From contig NC_087064.1 of NCBI RefSeq assembly GCF_963678635.1, positions 27,134,189 to 27,198,188 on the forward strand: a DNA stretch of 64,000 nt, written 5' to 3'. The stretch comes from Symsagittifera roscoffensis (Eukaryota; Xenacoelomorpha; Acoela; Convolutidae). The translations under genes were made by a program, and so were the position numbers. Under the pieces are notes generated by a model. The model had not been told where the DNA came from, ran no database searches, and worked only from the letters and a program-made list of their open reading frames with translations. Shown piece after piece: positions 31,431-42,177 of the stretch (its first letter is position 1; each line of letters begins with the position of its first letter).

Positions 31431-31520
31431 CGTTATTTGAATAGATTCTGCTGTATTTCGTATTTGCGTGAAGTTTGTGAGTTGATTTTTGGTAAATTCA
31501 TGTTGTTGTAATTAATAACG

Positions 31521-34300
31521 TAGTGAAATTTCAGTTCTCATTAAATTGGGTTGGTAGTCTTGAGTTTTCATTTGATACTGTGATTATATGTTAATAACAA
31601 GTTGTACAAAATTTTGTTTTGTTAATTAATGTTGCTGTGTTTGTCGAGGTCTTTCTGTTTTTATGCAGGGTTCAAAAATGTCTGGTTGGAGAATATCATC
31701 TGATTGATCTATGTTGTTCCGTTGGTATTTCCGGTGATTAGCATTGTACTGTTGTTAATTTTGATGAAAATGTTTTCCATCTTCTTTCTATTGAACTTTG
31801 GTTTAGTTTAACTTGTTGAAAAAATGGATAGTTCTCAGTGCGATCCTAACTTACAGATTGAGTTATCGGGTGTTCAGATATTTGCTGAGTATAATTATTC
31901 TAATGAGATTGGGATTTTGTTGCAGCTAGTGGTCAAACTATGGGATTGCTAACATTCTTATTTCCATAGAACCCGTAATTGTGGTTTGCGGAACTGCTTC
32001 AATTTTTTTTTGTTTTGTTAAATGGACGTATTTTAATTCTTGTTCTATAAATTTGGTACTTCATTTGTGAATATTTTGGAACAACTGATGTTTATAATGT
32101 TGATTGTAGTGTTCTTTGTGGGAATGGAATAATATTGTTTTTGTGTGGTGTCGTGATTGAAGGATGTATACGTGGAATATTTTTGTTGAGTTGTTGTGGG
32201 TACTGTTTCAACAATTGCTTCTGTTGCAAAATGTGATGGCGTTTCAATATCTTTTTGTTTTAGCTTCGTAGTTCCATTTGAATTGTCCTGTGTCTTTATG
32301 AATGTTGAATTTAGACTGTTATTGAATGTATTATCATAAAACCTTTTTGTTGTAACTTAAAGGTGTGGTGTCTGTTGGTAACGGAGCTACTTCCAATTAC
32401 TCTTTAAGTACTGCGATGGTTGGAATATCACTTGCACCGGAGATATCATTTGGTATATTAAAAAAAAAGTGTTACCATTTGCGGTCCCATACATAATCTG
32501 TTTCAAACTGCTAAAACTGCATCTTTATCAGTTTGTGGTCGGAATTTTTTTCTTGCTTGTGCAAAAAATGTAAATTAGGTTAAAAGTAATCTATAAGAAA
32601 TTTTGCTAAGATTCTTTGTAGATCGACTTGGATTATTTGTGAAATTTCTTTGTCAGTGTGATTGTTTCACGAATCGAGTCTAAAAATCTTGAAAAGAGAT
32701 TAACTTCTCTTCTTTCTATTTAGTGTCGAGACGTTTGTGGTGGATATACGTAAAACATTTCATTTCTTTATAACTTTGACACATAAGTTAAATTATGGAG
32801 ACAACATCATTTGTGAAGATTGAACTCTTTCTGAATTTTGTTGTTGGATATTTTTTTGTATTCTCTAAAAACGTTAAAGAAATCATTTTCTTTATCTTCT
32901 GTTTGTATTCGGTGTGTTGATTGATTGGTTAAATTTGGTTTCAATAGCAAATATGCCATAGTGTGAGGTTGTGTTGCTCATATGTTGTAGGTAGTGATCT
33001 AGTAGTTGTCTTCATTTTTTTTCTGGAAATTCTTGTTTACATGGGCTATTTATTTTGGAACAAATTTTTTATTAAGCTAAGACAAAATTGTACTTGTCCT
33101 CTTGACGGGTCACTGTTTGGGTCGATGACAAATTGGAGGACACAATCATTGTCAAAATTTCGTTGGATTGAATTTTCATTCGTGTGGTAATACAGTTAAT
33201 TTGTTACTTTCCAATTGATTCCAATTATATAGCTGACTCGTTTTCGAAAAAAAAAGAAATTTTATTCTGCGTTTGCCTTTTATGGATGGTGCTGTTGTGG
33301 CTTCAGTTTCAGAAAAATATCGTTTATTGTCAACTTGTTTGTTGTTGTCGTTTAGTAGGTCTCTAAGATTATATCTTGCGTCTCTAAGTAAACACTTTTG
33401 AAGAAAGAATAATTGTTTGCTTCCCAAGTTATCACTTGACATAAGTGTTAGAATATTTGATGCAAAATCCAGGTGTCAGTTTTTTTTTTCTTAAATTGTT
33501 AGTTATTACGATTTTTGTGAATATTGTAATCCTCGGGGTAGATTTTCGTGGTAGGACGGGTTAGGGAGAGATTGACTCAATTTAATACAATGATTTTTTA
33601 CTGCTCTCGAATGTGACGTTATTTACATCTAGGTGAACTTAACCTTACTGAACTGACGTCTGATATGAGATCAATCGTTGGTGAATAGTAACTCAATCCA
33701 CAATGTTCAGGTATATTCAGAAGACAAGTAGATTTTCTTTTATATTTTACTAGTCCTAATAATGGTTCTGGTCCTGGGTTAATTAAGAGGTAGGGTTCAA
33801 ATGAAGGATGAGTAACCGAAGTTCTTCACTGCTTAGGTTAATTGAGAGGGTTTTTTGGAAAATTTAATTGAAATTGTTTGTTCTAGATTAATTTTGTTTG
33901 CTTTAGGTGAGGAAGAAGAACAACAGAAAAAGTCCTCGTGAAGCAAGGAACTGTTTACATTTCTATAATATAAATCATAAATGCTTTTTACTAACTAACT
34001 TCCTGTGTTTTTTTATTCAGCAAACATGAAAACATGAAAAACGTAGTTTTTACAAAATTACGGCAGGTCTGACAGTTTTTAGGTTGATCGAAGATTGCTA
34101 GTCGACCTGGTTTGTGCCAGTCGGTCATATTTTAAAGTTTGACCTTGAGCAATTCGAACAACGTAATTTTGGGGTGAAATGGAACTTTTCAAAAATTCGA
34201 ATTAAGCCTATCATGCTCAACTTTCTCGCGACAACTGAAAATCTCAGAAATAAAAAAACAGAACATCCGAATTACAATCGCGGGAAGGTAGTCGAAAAAG
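31521..34300. other. AT-rich sequence, upstream part of relic or host
   Basis: No gene is supported. Any 5' LTR of the minus-strand relic would be expected here, but no matching LTR could be paired with sequence near 24000-25100. A minus-strand frame at 33176-33442 has no recognised signature. Confidence 0.4.
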
Positions 34301-34589
34301 CAGCCTAGCTAACCGAGTAAGGGCGGTAACTAGGGAGACAAAAAAACGAGCAAAAAGACAAAAAGCGAAAAAAAAACCAAAAAAGAATAGAAAAAAGAAC
34401 AAAAACCATAAAACAAAAAATGACAGTGACTTTGACGCCAGATTAGTTGGATATTAGTGCTTTATTTTAATTAAAAAGTTTACCCATACTGTTTTCATAA
34501 GACCGATCGTTTCGATCATTTCAGCAATTTAAAAAGGTGCCCGAGTGTGGGGTGTTGTCAAGGGTTTTCAGATAGCTTGCAACTTAGCT
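34301..34589. other. A-rich non-coding sequence
   Basis: Runs such as AAAAAGACAAAAAGCGAAAAA dominate 34340-34420. Nothing else was recognised. Confidence 0.45.
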
Positions 34590-34870
34590 GGACCACTAGG
34601 AGACTTGACTGGAAAAGGTGACCAGCCAAGTAGGACAGTGGTTCACAGGAAGGGAACCCGACAAGTGCTGGACACGACAAGGGGACATCCAGCACCGACG
34701 GGACCGAACAGAAAAGGCACACAGGGGTGTTTTGTTTGGTCAATCGACGGACCACTGCGAGACTGGACTGGAACAGGTGACTAGCCAAGTGGGAAAGTGG
34801 TGCTGGTCAGCACAGAATCAGAACAACCATAGGGGGACACACAGAGGTGTTCTGGTTGGTCAATCGGGCA
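34590..34870. repeat. Diverged tandem duplication
   Basis: GGACCACTAGGAGACTTGAC at 34590 and GGACCACTGCGAGACTGGAC at 34749 head related segments; CAGGGGTGTTTTGTTTGGTC and CAGAGGTGTTCTGGTTGGTC form a second pair about 120 bp apart. The frames that cross them are by-products. Confidence 0.6.
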
Positions 34871-35745
34871 TCGTTAGAATCCGCATTACACTATAGGAGA
34901 TAAGTGTAAAATTGGATAAGCGGAACCCCACTGTTTTGAGGAACGTTTTTACTTGAGCAGAGCTTGGAAACAGGTTCTACGGTTTTCTCTCGAGAGGTTT
35001 AGCACCCAGCGCTTAAAGTAATTTTCGGCTTAAGAGGGGGCTAACTTGGGGGGGGGGGGGGGGGAGGTTAGAAGGGGGGCTGGTTAGGTTAGAGGTTGGC
35101 GGTTGCAAATTGTAAAAAGGGAGGACACGTTATAGTAACTAATCAATCGACATCGTCGATTTAGTTACATTATAATCTTACACGCGTGAATTACAGAGAG
35201 AGGATATCCAAACTTAAGATCGAATTAAGGTAGGTACCCTGGTCGGATCGGGTGGGGGGAAAGGAGATAGACAGTTTTTGTAAACCGGAAGGAAAATACC
35301 GCATAAGAACGTTAGTGGGGGAGAGGAAAACGCGTGACAATCAGGTACCAGACATTTTTTTTTACGAAAGGACGACATTGGTCGCCTTTTAATTTTAGAT
35401 GGCTTCATTTTTCTGTTTTTATTATTTTTCTCGCTCAAGTTTATACGTTTTCGGTACTAATTTTATCCGTTTTGAACGAAGAGGGGATCACAAATCACCT
35501 GCGAGCAAGTTGGATTTCAACTTGCATCAGATTGAAAAAGGGAGATAAATACAAGGGGGTTAGTAATTGAAACTTTTGGCCAGTAAGTTTGGGTTTTGGA
35601 GAAATTTTTATACTAGAGCTCAAGTGGTGGTACCAGGGATAGTGGTTCAAGAGTCCCAACAAAGAAGAAGAAGAAATCAGATTGTCCCAACACCAGGAAA
35701 GAAGGGGTCTTGGGACTGTGTGAAGTGTCCCAGCACTTGAGTGGC
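34871..35745. other. Left flank of gypsy array
   Basis: Non-coding. Contains a 17-base G run (35048-35064). From about 35700 the text GGTCTTGGGACTGTGTGAAG and CCCAGCACTTGAGTG already resembles the minisatellite edge seen again at 36440-36500. No LTR was recognised. Confidence 0.45.
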
Positions 35746-36416
35746 GAAGTCTAGGGACAGCGCCGAGAAGTCTTGGGACAGTACCGAAAAGTCTTGGGTA
35801 GTGCGGAAAAGTCTTGGGACAGTACAGAAAGGTCTTGGGACAGTACCGAAAAGTCTTGGGACAGTACAGGAAAGTCTTGGAACACTACCAAGAAGTCATG
35901 GGACAGTGCGGAAAAGTCTTGGGACAGTACCAAGAAGTCTGGGGACAGTACAGAAAGCTCTTGGGACAGTACCGAAAAGTCTTGGGACACTACAGAAAAG
36001 TCTTGGGACAGTACCAAAAAGTCTTGGGACAGTACAGAAAAGTCTTGGGACAGTACCGAAAAGTCTTGGGACAGTACAGAAAAGTCTTGGGACAGTACCA
36101 AAAAGTCTTGGGACAGTAAGGGAAAGTCTTGGGAAACTGCCGAAAAGTCTTGGGACAGTAACAAGAAGTCTTGGGACAGTACCAAGAAGTCTTGGGACAG
36201 TACAGAAAAGTCTTGGGACAGTGCGGAAAAGTCTTGGGACAGTACCAAGAAGTCTTGGGACAGTACAGAAAAGTCTTGGGACAGTACCGAAAAGTCTTGG
36301 GACAGGACGGAAAAGTATTGGGACAATGCGGGAAAGTCTTGGGACAGTGCTGAAAAGTTTTGGGACAGGACGGAAAAGCCTTGGGACGGTACCAAGAGGT
36401 CTTGGGACAGTGCGAA
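35746..36416. repeat. 21-bp minisatellite, long version (about 32 units)
   Basis: The unit core is AGTCTTGGGACAGTACC plus GAA, CAAA or AGAA. Because 21 is a multiple of three, several frames on both strands stay open (repeats KSWDSTE, SLGTVPK, VLGQYRK, and antisense LSQDFSV). The right half (from 36061) is the start of array unit A; the left half is present only here. Confidence 0.96.
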
Positions 36417-36694
36417 GGGTCACGAAATCAGAGTGAAAAGGGTCTTGGGACAGTGCGAGGTAGCCCAACACTTGAGTGATAGGTCTTGGGACAGTGTGAA
36501 ATATCCAAATAATTAAGTAAAGAGCACAAGGGACCGGTCAGAACGATTAACTCAGGAAAAGTCCGCTCTATTAAAATTATGAACTGAAAAATTTAAACTA
36601 AAGAGAATTAGGAAAACTTTTTAGAATTTTTATCCTTAGAATAGAATTTTGTAAATATTAATTTTGGAAATAGAAAAGAATGTAAATAAGAATC

Positions 36695-36979
36695 ATGAGG
36701 CGAAGCAGGGTACTGATAGCAGAAAGAAGAGTTCTAGAGTCAAAAACAAATCATAACTTTTCGCAACGGAAAGCAATGCCGTCGGTCCAAAAAGTAATGA
36801 GAAAGAACTTTTCAGTGAGCACGGTCAACACAAGAAGCGCAAAGGAGAACAAAACGAAAGTAAGCGCTGAGGAGGGACCAACTGTACCTGTTACAGATAT
36901 TGATCTTGAAACACCAGATCAGAGCGTTGATGAGGTGGAAAGATGCCGAAGGTGGAAGAATAAGAAAAAAAGACGATAG
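36695..36979 (+). CDS. Unit A gag-proximal basic ORF, 94 aa
   Basis: The ATG begins a short Arg/Lys-rich frame (MRRSRVLIAERRVLESKTNH) that ends in KNKKKRR. It is followed without gap by the next frame. Its position at the start of gag suggests a matrix-like or N-terminal Gag piece; no domain is recognised. It is preceded by about 190 bp of AT-rich sequence that could hold the promoter. Confidence 0.5.
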   Translation: MRRSRVLIAERRVLESKTNHNFSQRKAMPSVQKVMRKNFSVSTVNTRSAKENKTKVSAEEGPTVPVTDIDLETPDQSVDEVERCRRWKNKKKRR

Positions 36980-37524
36980 TGTTCTCGCCGATTGACATTG
37001 TAGGCGATAGAACTAGCAACACGCCGGAAACAATAAAGGATGACTCTCAAACGAAAAAAACGTCGTTCACAGAGAAGATTGCAATGATGGTCGGCATGAA
37101 ACCAAGAGAGAAGGAGGAAATAGCATCAACGACCGAGAAAGGCAAGACATTTGGAACGGTTTCTGAAATGGCAACAGAGGACAATCGAGACGATGATCAG
37201 GTCGAACTTGTAGCAACAGTTAGCCATGAGGCAACAGTTAAAAATGGGACAACAGCTAACCAAGAGAAAACAACTTTTCTTGAACTTGGCGACTTGATGG
37301 CGAAGTTGGAAAAAATCGATAAAAAACTGAAGTGCAGTGAAGAGGACCGACAAATGCTAAAAAAAGAGATACGATACAAAAAGAGCGAGAGCCTGGACCA
37401 TTGCTTCAATGTGGCAAAGGCAACTGAGGAGAGGCTACAACAAATGTCAGACAAGGTAGAGACTACCGATAAGGAGAGAGAAAAATATCAAAAAAGACAT
37501 GCAAGAAATGAAGCAACGGTATGA
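36979..37524 (+). pseudogene. Unit A gag coiled-coil region
   Basis: The open frame begins with GTG, not ATG, so it probably depended on the upstream frame. A polar N-terminal half is followed by heptad-rich sequence (LGDLMAKLEKIDKKLK, then EERLQQMSDKVE), suggesting a coiled coil in residues 105-175. The coil continues after 37525 in another frame (MKQRYDTVNSKLGSLETRID), so a frameshift splits it. Confidence 0.55.
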
Positions 37525-37781
37525 CACGGTGAACAGTAAGTTAGGGAGTCTGGAGACGAGAATAGACACAATGAGCAGAGACCAGGCTGAGAATTCATTG
37601 CCATACAGTCCAAACTGGATGCCATCTTGAAAAACTCTAGATCACAAGACAAGCTGCTAACAGATCGAACGCAAGGCAACAGAGTCGATTTCGTGGAACC
37701 ACAACGGAACAAGCGGGAGTCAACACCGTTACCGTTACCTCGGGGTGCAGCGAGCACAGGACCAGGGGGGCCAAGACAATC
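37525..37781 (+). pseudogene. Unit A gag linker, frameshifted
   Basis: Coiled-coil and Pro/Arg-rich words occur in alternating frames (SRSQDKLLTDRTQGN, TPLPLPRGAASTGPGGP). It links the coil to the capsid ORF. Confidence 0.45.
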
Positions 37782-38366
37782 ATGAAGAGTGGAACCTCAA
37801 ATACGACAAATGGTCCAGGGGATTCCACAACGAGCAACAATGTGGGACCTGATGCCATGGCGTGGGCCAGCACCTGGGAAATGATGAGTAGGACATTGGA
37901 AGCGTTCGTTACAAGGAACACTGACTCGAGTGAAAGAGGAGGTGGCAAATCCAGGAAAACTTTCAAGAAGCCAAAAGATTTTAAGGACGACTCGGATGGA
38001 TGCATCGACACATGGGTAGAATTCATGAGACTACAATTGGAACAAGACAACTTGAATGACGAGAGGCAGGCCTGCACAGCGATACTCAGCAACTTAGAAG
38101 GCACGGCGTTAAAATGTGTAGTTGCAAAGAAGGAAGAGGAACGTGATACTTCAGACAAATTCTTCGAGATATTGTTGAACCCATTCGGATCAGGAATGCG
38201 GGGTCACCAAGCTATGATGAGATTCGAAAAGAGAAGACAGATGGACGATGAATCAATCGATCGGTTCCTGGTTGATCTTGAGAGCTTGAGAAGAAGGAGT
38301 GATCCTGAAGAATCAACAAACAAAAGGAACTTCAGCATCGCCTCAAATTTATCGATGGGGTTATAA
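37782..38366 (+). pseudogene. gag: Unit A Gag capsid-like domain
   Basis: A 194-codon frame from ATG. Residues 55-175 (KPKDFKDDSDGCIDTWVEFM, LSNLEGTALKCVV, FEILLNPFGSG, then RFEKRRQMDDESIDRFL) follow the Ty3-type retrotransposon Gag pattern: F...DD...W...F, L.G.AL.., F..L...FG, and F..R.Q...ES...F. It would form the capsid. A one-base shift near 38330 moves the rest of the domain into the next frame, where IDGVISDDLRTMLATYC continues it. Confidence 0.8.
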
Positions 38367-38374
38367 GTGACGAC

Positions 38375-38662
38375 TTGAGAACAATGTTGGCAACGTATTG
38401 TACACTGTCGAAAGATAATGCACCGACTCCGGAAGAGATGAGGCAAAAATCAAGGGAGTACATGTTGATGAAACTAAAGAAGTACTCGTACCCAGAGGAG
38501 TGGAACATGCAAGGGGGGAGTCAACCACAGAGGTCGTCATGGTACAAGCCTAGAGATGATATGGACAAACGCAGGTCATGCGCAAATTGCGGATCTGCGG
38601 ATCATCACGTGGCTGATTGCACGACGTACAAGCAAGGCATGAAGAGTTCTACAGCGTCCTGA
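38375..38662 (+). pseudogene. gag: Unit A nucleocapsid, first zinc knuckle
   Basis: The frame opens with TTG and continues the capsid domain. CANCGSADHHVADC is a CX2CX4HX4C zinc knuckle, which binds RNA. Only unit A keeps this frame open; in units B, C and D a Tyr codon (38483-38485 in A) reads TAG. Confidence 0.8.
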
Positions 38663-39100
38663 TCATCAAGATAGGTGCGAGATGCTTCTTCTGCAATCAA
38701 GAGGGCTACTTCAGGTTGGACTGTCCGTTGTTTTGGGAAGCAGTGAAGAACCAAAGTCACCCAAAACACAAGCTAGCGCTGGCGGCGGTACAGAACACAA
38801 GGAACAGGCAATCCGAGTTTGACACAAAAAAACTCGGAGGCGCCGAGTGCGGAACTGCCGACAAAAACGGTGAAGGCTGTAGCGCAAGTCAAGAATGCCA
38901 TAGAAGCCGAGCCCAGGAATTCTCTAGAAATAAACTATGAGAAAGCAGCGGCGGAGGCCATCAACAAAGTGAAACAAGTCCTAGCAACGAAAGATATCGA
39001 GCAACGACTAAAACAGGAGATCGAAAGGCAGATGTTGAACGAGACATTAAGTAGGTCAGTGCCAATGCCAGAAGCAGAACTGGGAGCGACAAAGATTTGA
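38617..39100 (+). pseudogene. Unit A second knuckle and Gag-Pol linker
   Basis: A second knuckle, CFFCNQEGYFRLDC (38683 onward), has Tyr (38707-38709) at the usual His position. A frameshift follows, and from about 38819 an Ala/Glu/Lys-rich helical linker (INKVKQVLATKDIEQRLKQE) runs to TGA 39098-39100. The protease frame starts in the same phase 18 bases later. Confidence 0.65.
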
Positions 39101-39118
39101 AATTGCAAAACTCTAAAA

Positions 39119-40420
39119 ATGGTGACTGGTAAGCCATTCGGCATAACAAAAATCGGAGCCAGGATAATGTCGATAATCATTGTGGGCGGCCACGAAGTAA
39201 CGAGAAACCTGAGTGAACCAAGCGATCAGACGACAATGCACATTGATGGGTACGCAGATTACTTAAGTGCAATACGTCCGCAGACAACTTCTAGAGCCTT
39301 GAGAGCACTACTCACAAGAGGTGGTAGCAAGTCAGTACGCGTCCAGAATAGGTACACGGAAGCCTATGGTCCACATGATTTGATGTTAACTATAGATGGA
39401 ATAAACATCTACACGAACACTATGATAACATGCGACGAAGACCTAGCCGGACAGATCTACGTGGGCAGGGAAGAACTGAAAAGGAGATTGATTGGACACT
39501 GTACCATGTTGGAAGAGGATGCAATGCATATCGGTACAGAAGCGGTCGTATCGGCACACGTGCTTGACATAAATGGCAGCAGGACTCAGTTACGCGGGTT
39601 ACTGGACACGGGAGCGATCTTAAGCGTTATACCAATCGAAACTTGGGAGCGAATGAGCTTCAACAAAGACGATTTGATAGACTCGAGATTTCGGCTGTCA
39701 GCTGCAAACAAAGGGGCACTGCTGGTACTAGGCAGGACCCCAATAATAGCCTTAAATTTGGGGAAACGCAACCTGTGGATGAGCTTTCTTGTGGTGGAAA
39801 ACCTAGATGAGTCTGACCAATTCATTTTAGGCAGGGACTTCATCAGAAATTTCGATGTAACAATTGATCTAAGCAATGCCATGTTCAGGATTCGGAATTC
39901 AAAAAGGAAGTACGTAATTAAACCGGTAAATTTGATAATGGCGAATGAAAATAAAGCACCGGTATTCTTGAGTAGGAGGGTGAGGCTGAAAGCAAACAAA
40001 GCGGCAATTGTAAGCTTGCGAATGAAAAATTATAAGGAACTAAGTGACGGCAAGCAAGTATGCATAGTCTCAAATCCAAATAGTCAAAGCGCTGATGTCT
40101 TAGGAAGATCCTTCTCGATAACCAAGAGCGTTCTCTGCGTCAGTGTCTTGTTGAATACTCTTTATGTACCAATCATAATCCAGAGGGGAAGGAAACTGGG
40201 ATACGCTTTACCCAAGAAAACTCGATATGAAATGACTGAAAACGTAAAAGAGAATGAAGTTCTTGATTGCCCCAATCATAGGGACAAAATTTTTATCTTG
40301 GGAAAATTAAAGAAAATAAAAGATTCATCAGGTCTTGTGAAATCACTTAAGTCAGAGACAGACGATGGACTTTCGAGCTGTTCAATTTTCACGGAAAGAC
40401 CCACACTAGAGAAAATGTAA
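39119..40420 (+). CDS. pro: Unit A retropepsin-type aspartic protease, 433 aa
   Basis: The longest intact frame of the unit. Active-site motif LRGLLDTGAILSVIP with Asp163; the conserved C-terminal ILGRDFIRNFDV motif follows about 75 residues later, as in Ty3/gypsy retropepsins. Residues 1-140 are a linker from Gag; residues 260-433 lead to RT. In units B and C the ILG motif reads ILGSDF and a nearby Lys is Glu (NYEELS). The protease would process Gag-Pol. The ATG may not be the native start, since the upstream linker is in phase beyond one TGA. Confidence 0.9.
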   Translation: MVTGKPFGITKIGARIMSIIIVGGHEVTRNLSEPSDQTTMHIDGYADYLSAIRPQTTSRALRALLTRGGSKSVRVQNRYTEAYGPHDLMLTIDGINIYTNTMITCDEDLAGQIYVGREELKRRLIGHCTMLEEDAMHIGTEAVVSAHVLDINGSRTQLRGLLDTGAILSVIPIETWERMSFNKDDLIDSRFRLSAANKGALLVLGRTPIIALNLGKRNLWMSFLVVENLDESDQFILGRDFIRNFDVTIDLSNAMFRIRNSKRKYVIKPVNLIMANENKAPVFLSRRVRLKANKAAIVSLRMKNYKELSDGKQVCIVSNPNSQSADVLGRSFSITKSVLCVSVLLNTLYVPIIIQRGRKLGYALPKKTRYEMTENVKENEVLDCPNHRDKIFILGKLKKIKDSSGLVKSLKSETDDGLSSCSIFTERPTLEKM

Positions 40421-41283
40421 ATGGATAAACCAGTTTTACCTGAAATAGAGCACTTGAGGGGCAAGGTAACGGATGAACAGCTCGAAGCCATCAAGGACGT
40501 TCTAGAGCGGAATGAGGACGTTTTTTCGAAACATAAGGCAGGCATTGGATGTTGTAATTTTGTCGAACATAAAATATAGCTTGAAAAGTCGGCGGTGCCG
40601 CACAGGGAGGAAGCGAGGCGTTTGAACTCACACAAATCGGATGCATGTAGAAAAGAGATAGAGACCTTACTAGAGTATGATATGATAGAACCATCCAAAT
40701 CACCGTGGGCGTGTGGAGTGGTGATGGCTAAGAAGAAAGACGACCAATTGAGGTTTTGTTGCGACTTTCTGTATCTGAACTCCGTCATGCTGAAGGATGC
40801 CTATCCCATACCTACGATTGATGAGAGCCTCTCAAAGTTGGGGGACGCAAAATTTTTTACGACTCTTGATTTAGGATCAGCTTTCTGACAGGTTCCACTG
40901 AGGAAGCAAGAGTTTACCTGCGAGCTGGGGCTGTTTCAATGGAAGAGGATGCCCTTTGGACTTTGCAATGCCACGGCTACGTTTCAACGACTGATGGGAC
41001 ACGCATTGATAGGTGTAACGAAGAAATACGACAACCTGGTGATGTGCGACGTAGAGGACGTGGTAATTGCGACACCGACACTAGAGCACCACATCGATCG
41101 ACAAGACGAGGTGTTTGCCTGCATGAAGAGATCGGGACTAAAATGCAAGCCATCAAAGTGCGAAATACTCAAGGACTCGATTAAATACCTGGGGAGGATA
41201 GTGGACAGACATGGCATCAGACCAGACCCAGATAGAGTAGAAGCAGTTCTGACGTAGAATTGCCAAAAACGGAACATTAACTG
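40421..41283 (+). pseudogene. Unit A reverse transcriptase, inactivated
   Basis: Recognisable gypsy RT: N-terminal DEQLEAIKDVLERNEDVFS, fingers with CDFLYLNSVMLKDAYPIPT, palm motif FFTTLDLGSAF (first catalytic Asp present), and RMPFGLCNATATFQ. The YxDD box reads DVED (41048-41059), so the Tyr and the first Asp of the pair are changed. Stops at 40577 (TAG), 40886 (TGA, at the conserved Trp after SGY/SAF) and 41255 (TAG), then TAA at 41278 after a one-base shift. It cannot make active enzyme. This domain is absent from units B and C. Confidence 0.88.
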
Positions 41284-41970
41284 ATGAGTTTCTTGGGTTT
41301 TGCGAACTATTACAGTGAGTTCATTAAGGGCTATGCGGACAAAGTGTACCCGATGCAACAACTGATGAGGCAAAAGGGCAAGAAATTTACGTGGAACAAT
41401 GCGGCAGAAGAGTCATTCCAGAGAATAAAGAAGAAGTTTTGTCAAGCACCGGTGCTAGGGATGCCAACGGAAAAGGGAATGTACGTGCTGGACACGGATG
41501 CGTCGGTAGTAGCAATTTCTGGCATTCTCCATCAAGAGCAGGAATGGAATGGGAAGACAGTCTTGAGACCAATAGCATACGGGAGTAACGTTTTGAGTGA
41601 TACGGAGATGAAGTATGGGGCGCCCAAAGCAGAGATGTTCGCAGTGGTTACCTGTGTCGAAAAATACAGGGGATACCTAGGTAGCGAGCCGTTCAAGCTA
41701 CGAGTCGACATCAGGGCACTCAGTTGATTGAAAACGTACTCAATGGATCAGAGCTTCATAGGGAGATGGATAGTTCGCCTGGATGGATACAACATGATAA
41801 TTGAGCATAGGACGAGAGACAAACATCAAAATGTCGATAGCTTGAGTAAGATGACGGAGTTCTACGAGAGACAGGAACAGAGGGAGGCAGATAGGCCAGA
41901 AATCAAAGATGGCTTCTCCTTCATGGATAAAGAAACGTATGATAGTCTGAAGCGGGAAAAGCATAGATAG
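41284..41970 (+). pseudogene. Unit A RT connection and RNase H, split by a stop
   Basis: MSFLGFANYYSEFIKGYAD is the RT thumb/connection motif; YVLDTDASVVAISGILHQEQ is the RNase H start with its catalytic Asp; KYGAPKAEMFAVV carries the Glu region; RDKHQNVDSLSKM is the C-terminal N-x-D-S-L-S motif. A TGA at 41725-41727 in place of a Trp codon splits the domain. After 41970 the frame is lost. Confidence 0.85.
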
Positions 41971-42177
41971 ATGAGGACAAAAGGAGATTACTCGAGAAAC
42001 TTGCAGACGATAAACCCGCGGTAAAAGAAAAGGGTAAAGAGGAACGAGAGGTCACGATATTGAGAAGGAATGATGCGGATGGTAGCGAGGACTCCTTGAA
42101 AGAAAAGAAACCCGGTGGAAAAGAAGTCGTGCAGTCATTGGTTGAGAGAATCCCTGTGGTGATTACTTCAGCGGAAT
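41971..42177 (+). pseudogene. Unit A RNase H-integrase spacer
   Basis: Charged, low-complexity sequence in broken frames (KEKGKEEREVTILRRND). No domain recognised. Confidence 0.4.

Larger units (their letters stand above)
25379..31520 (-). mobile_element. Decayed Ty3/gypsy-like element on the minus strand
   Basis: Collinear fragments of a gag-pol protein read on the minus strand from 31430 down to 25379: gag capsid pieces, Ser/Asn/Arg-rich gag tail, protease-like region, pre-RT linker and integrase zinc-binding domain. Frames are full of stops and shifts, and the DNA is very AT-rich. LTRs were not recognised. A palindromic 190-bp satellite made from its own sequence lies inside (27130-28720). 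It is an old, inactive copy unrelated to the gypsy array at 36061-64000. Confidence 0.75.

Noticed and set aside
33176-33442. Minus-strand frame of 88 codons
   Set aside because: AT-rich composition, no recognisable motif, and no matching element part; not supportable as a gene.
35751-36395. Long antisense frame (214 codons of LSQDFSV-type repeats) and other frames over the 21-bp minisatellite
   Set aside because: Open only because the unit is a multiple of three and stop-free; no start context, no domain, and every frame is equally open.
35746-36416. CRISPR-like regular repeats
   Set aside because: Units are contiguous with no unique spacers, and the window is animal DNA without cas genes.
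37637-38158. 173-codon antisense frame and its copies in units B, C and D
   Set aside because: Shadow of the Gag capsid frame on the other strand; no domain signature.
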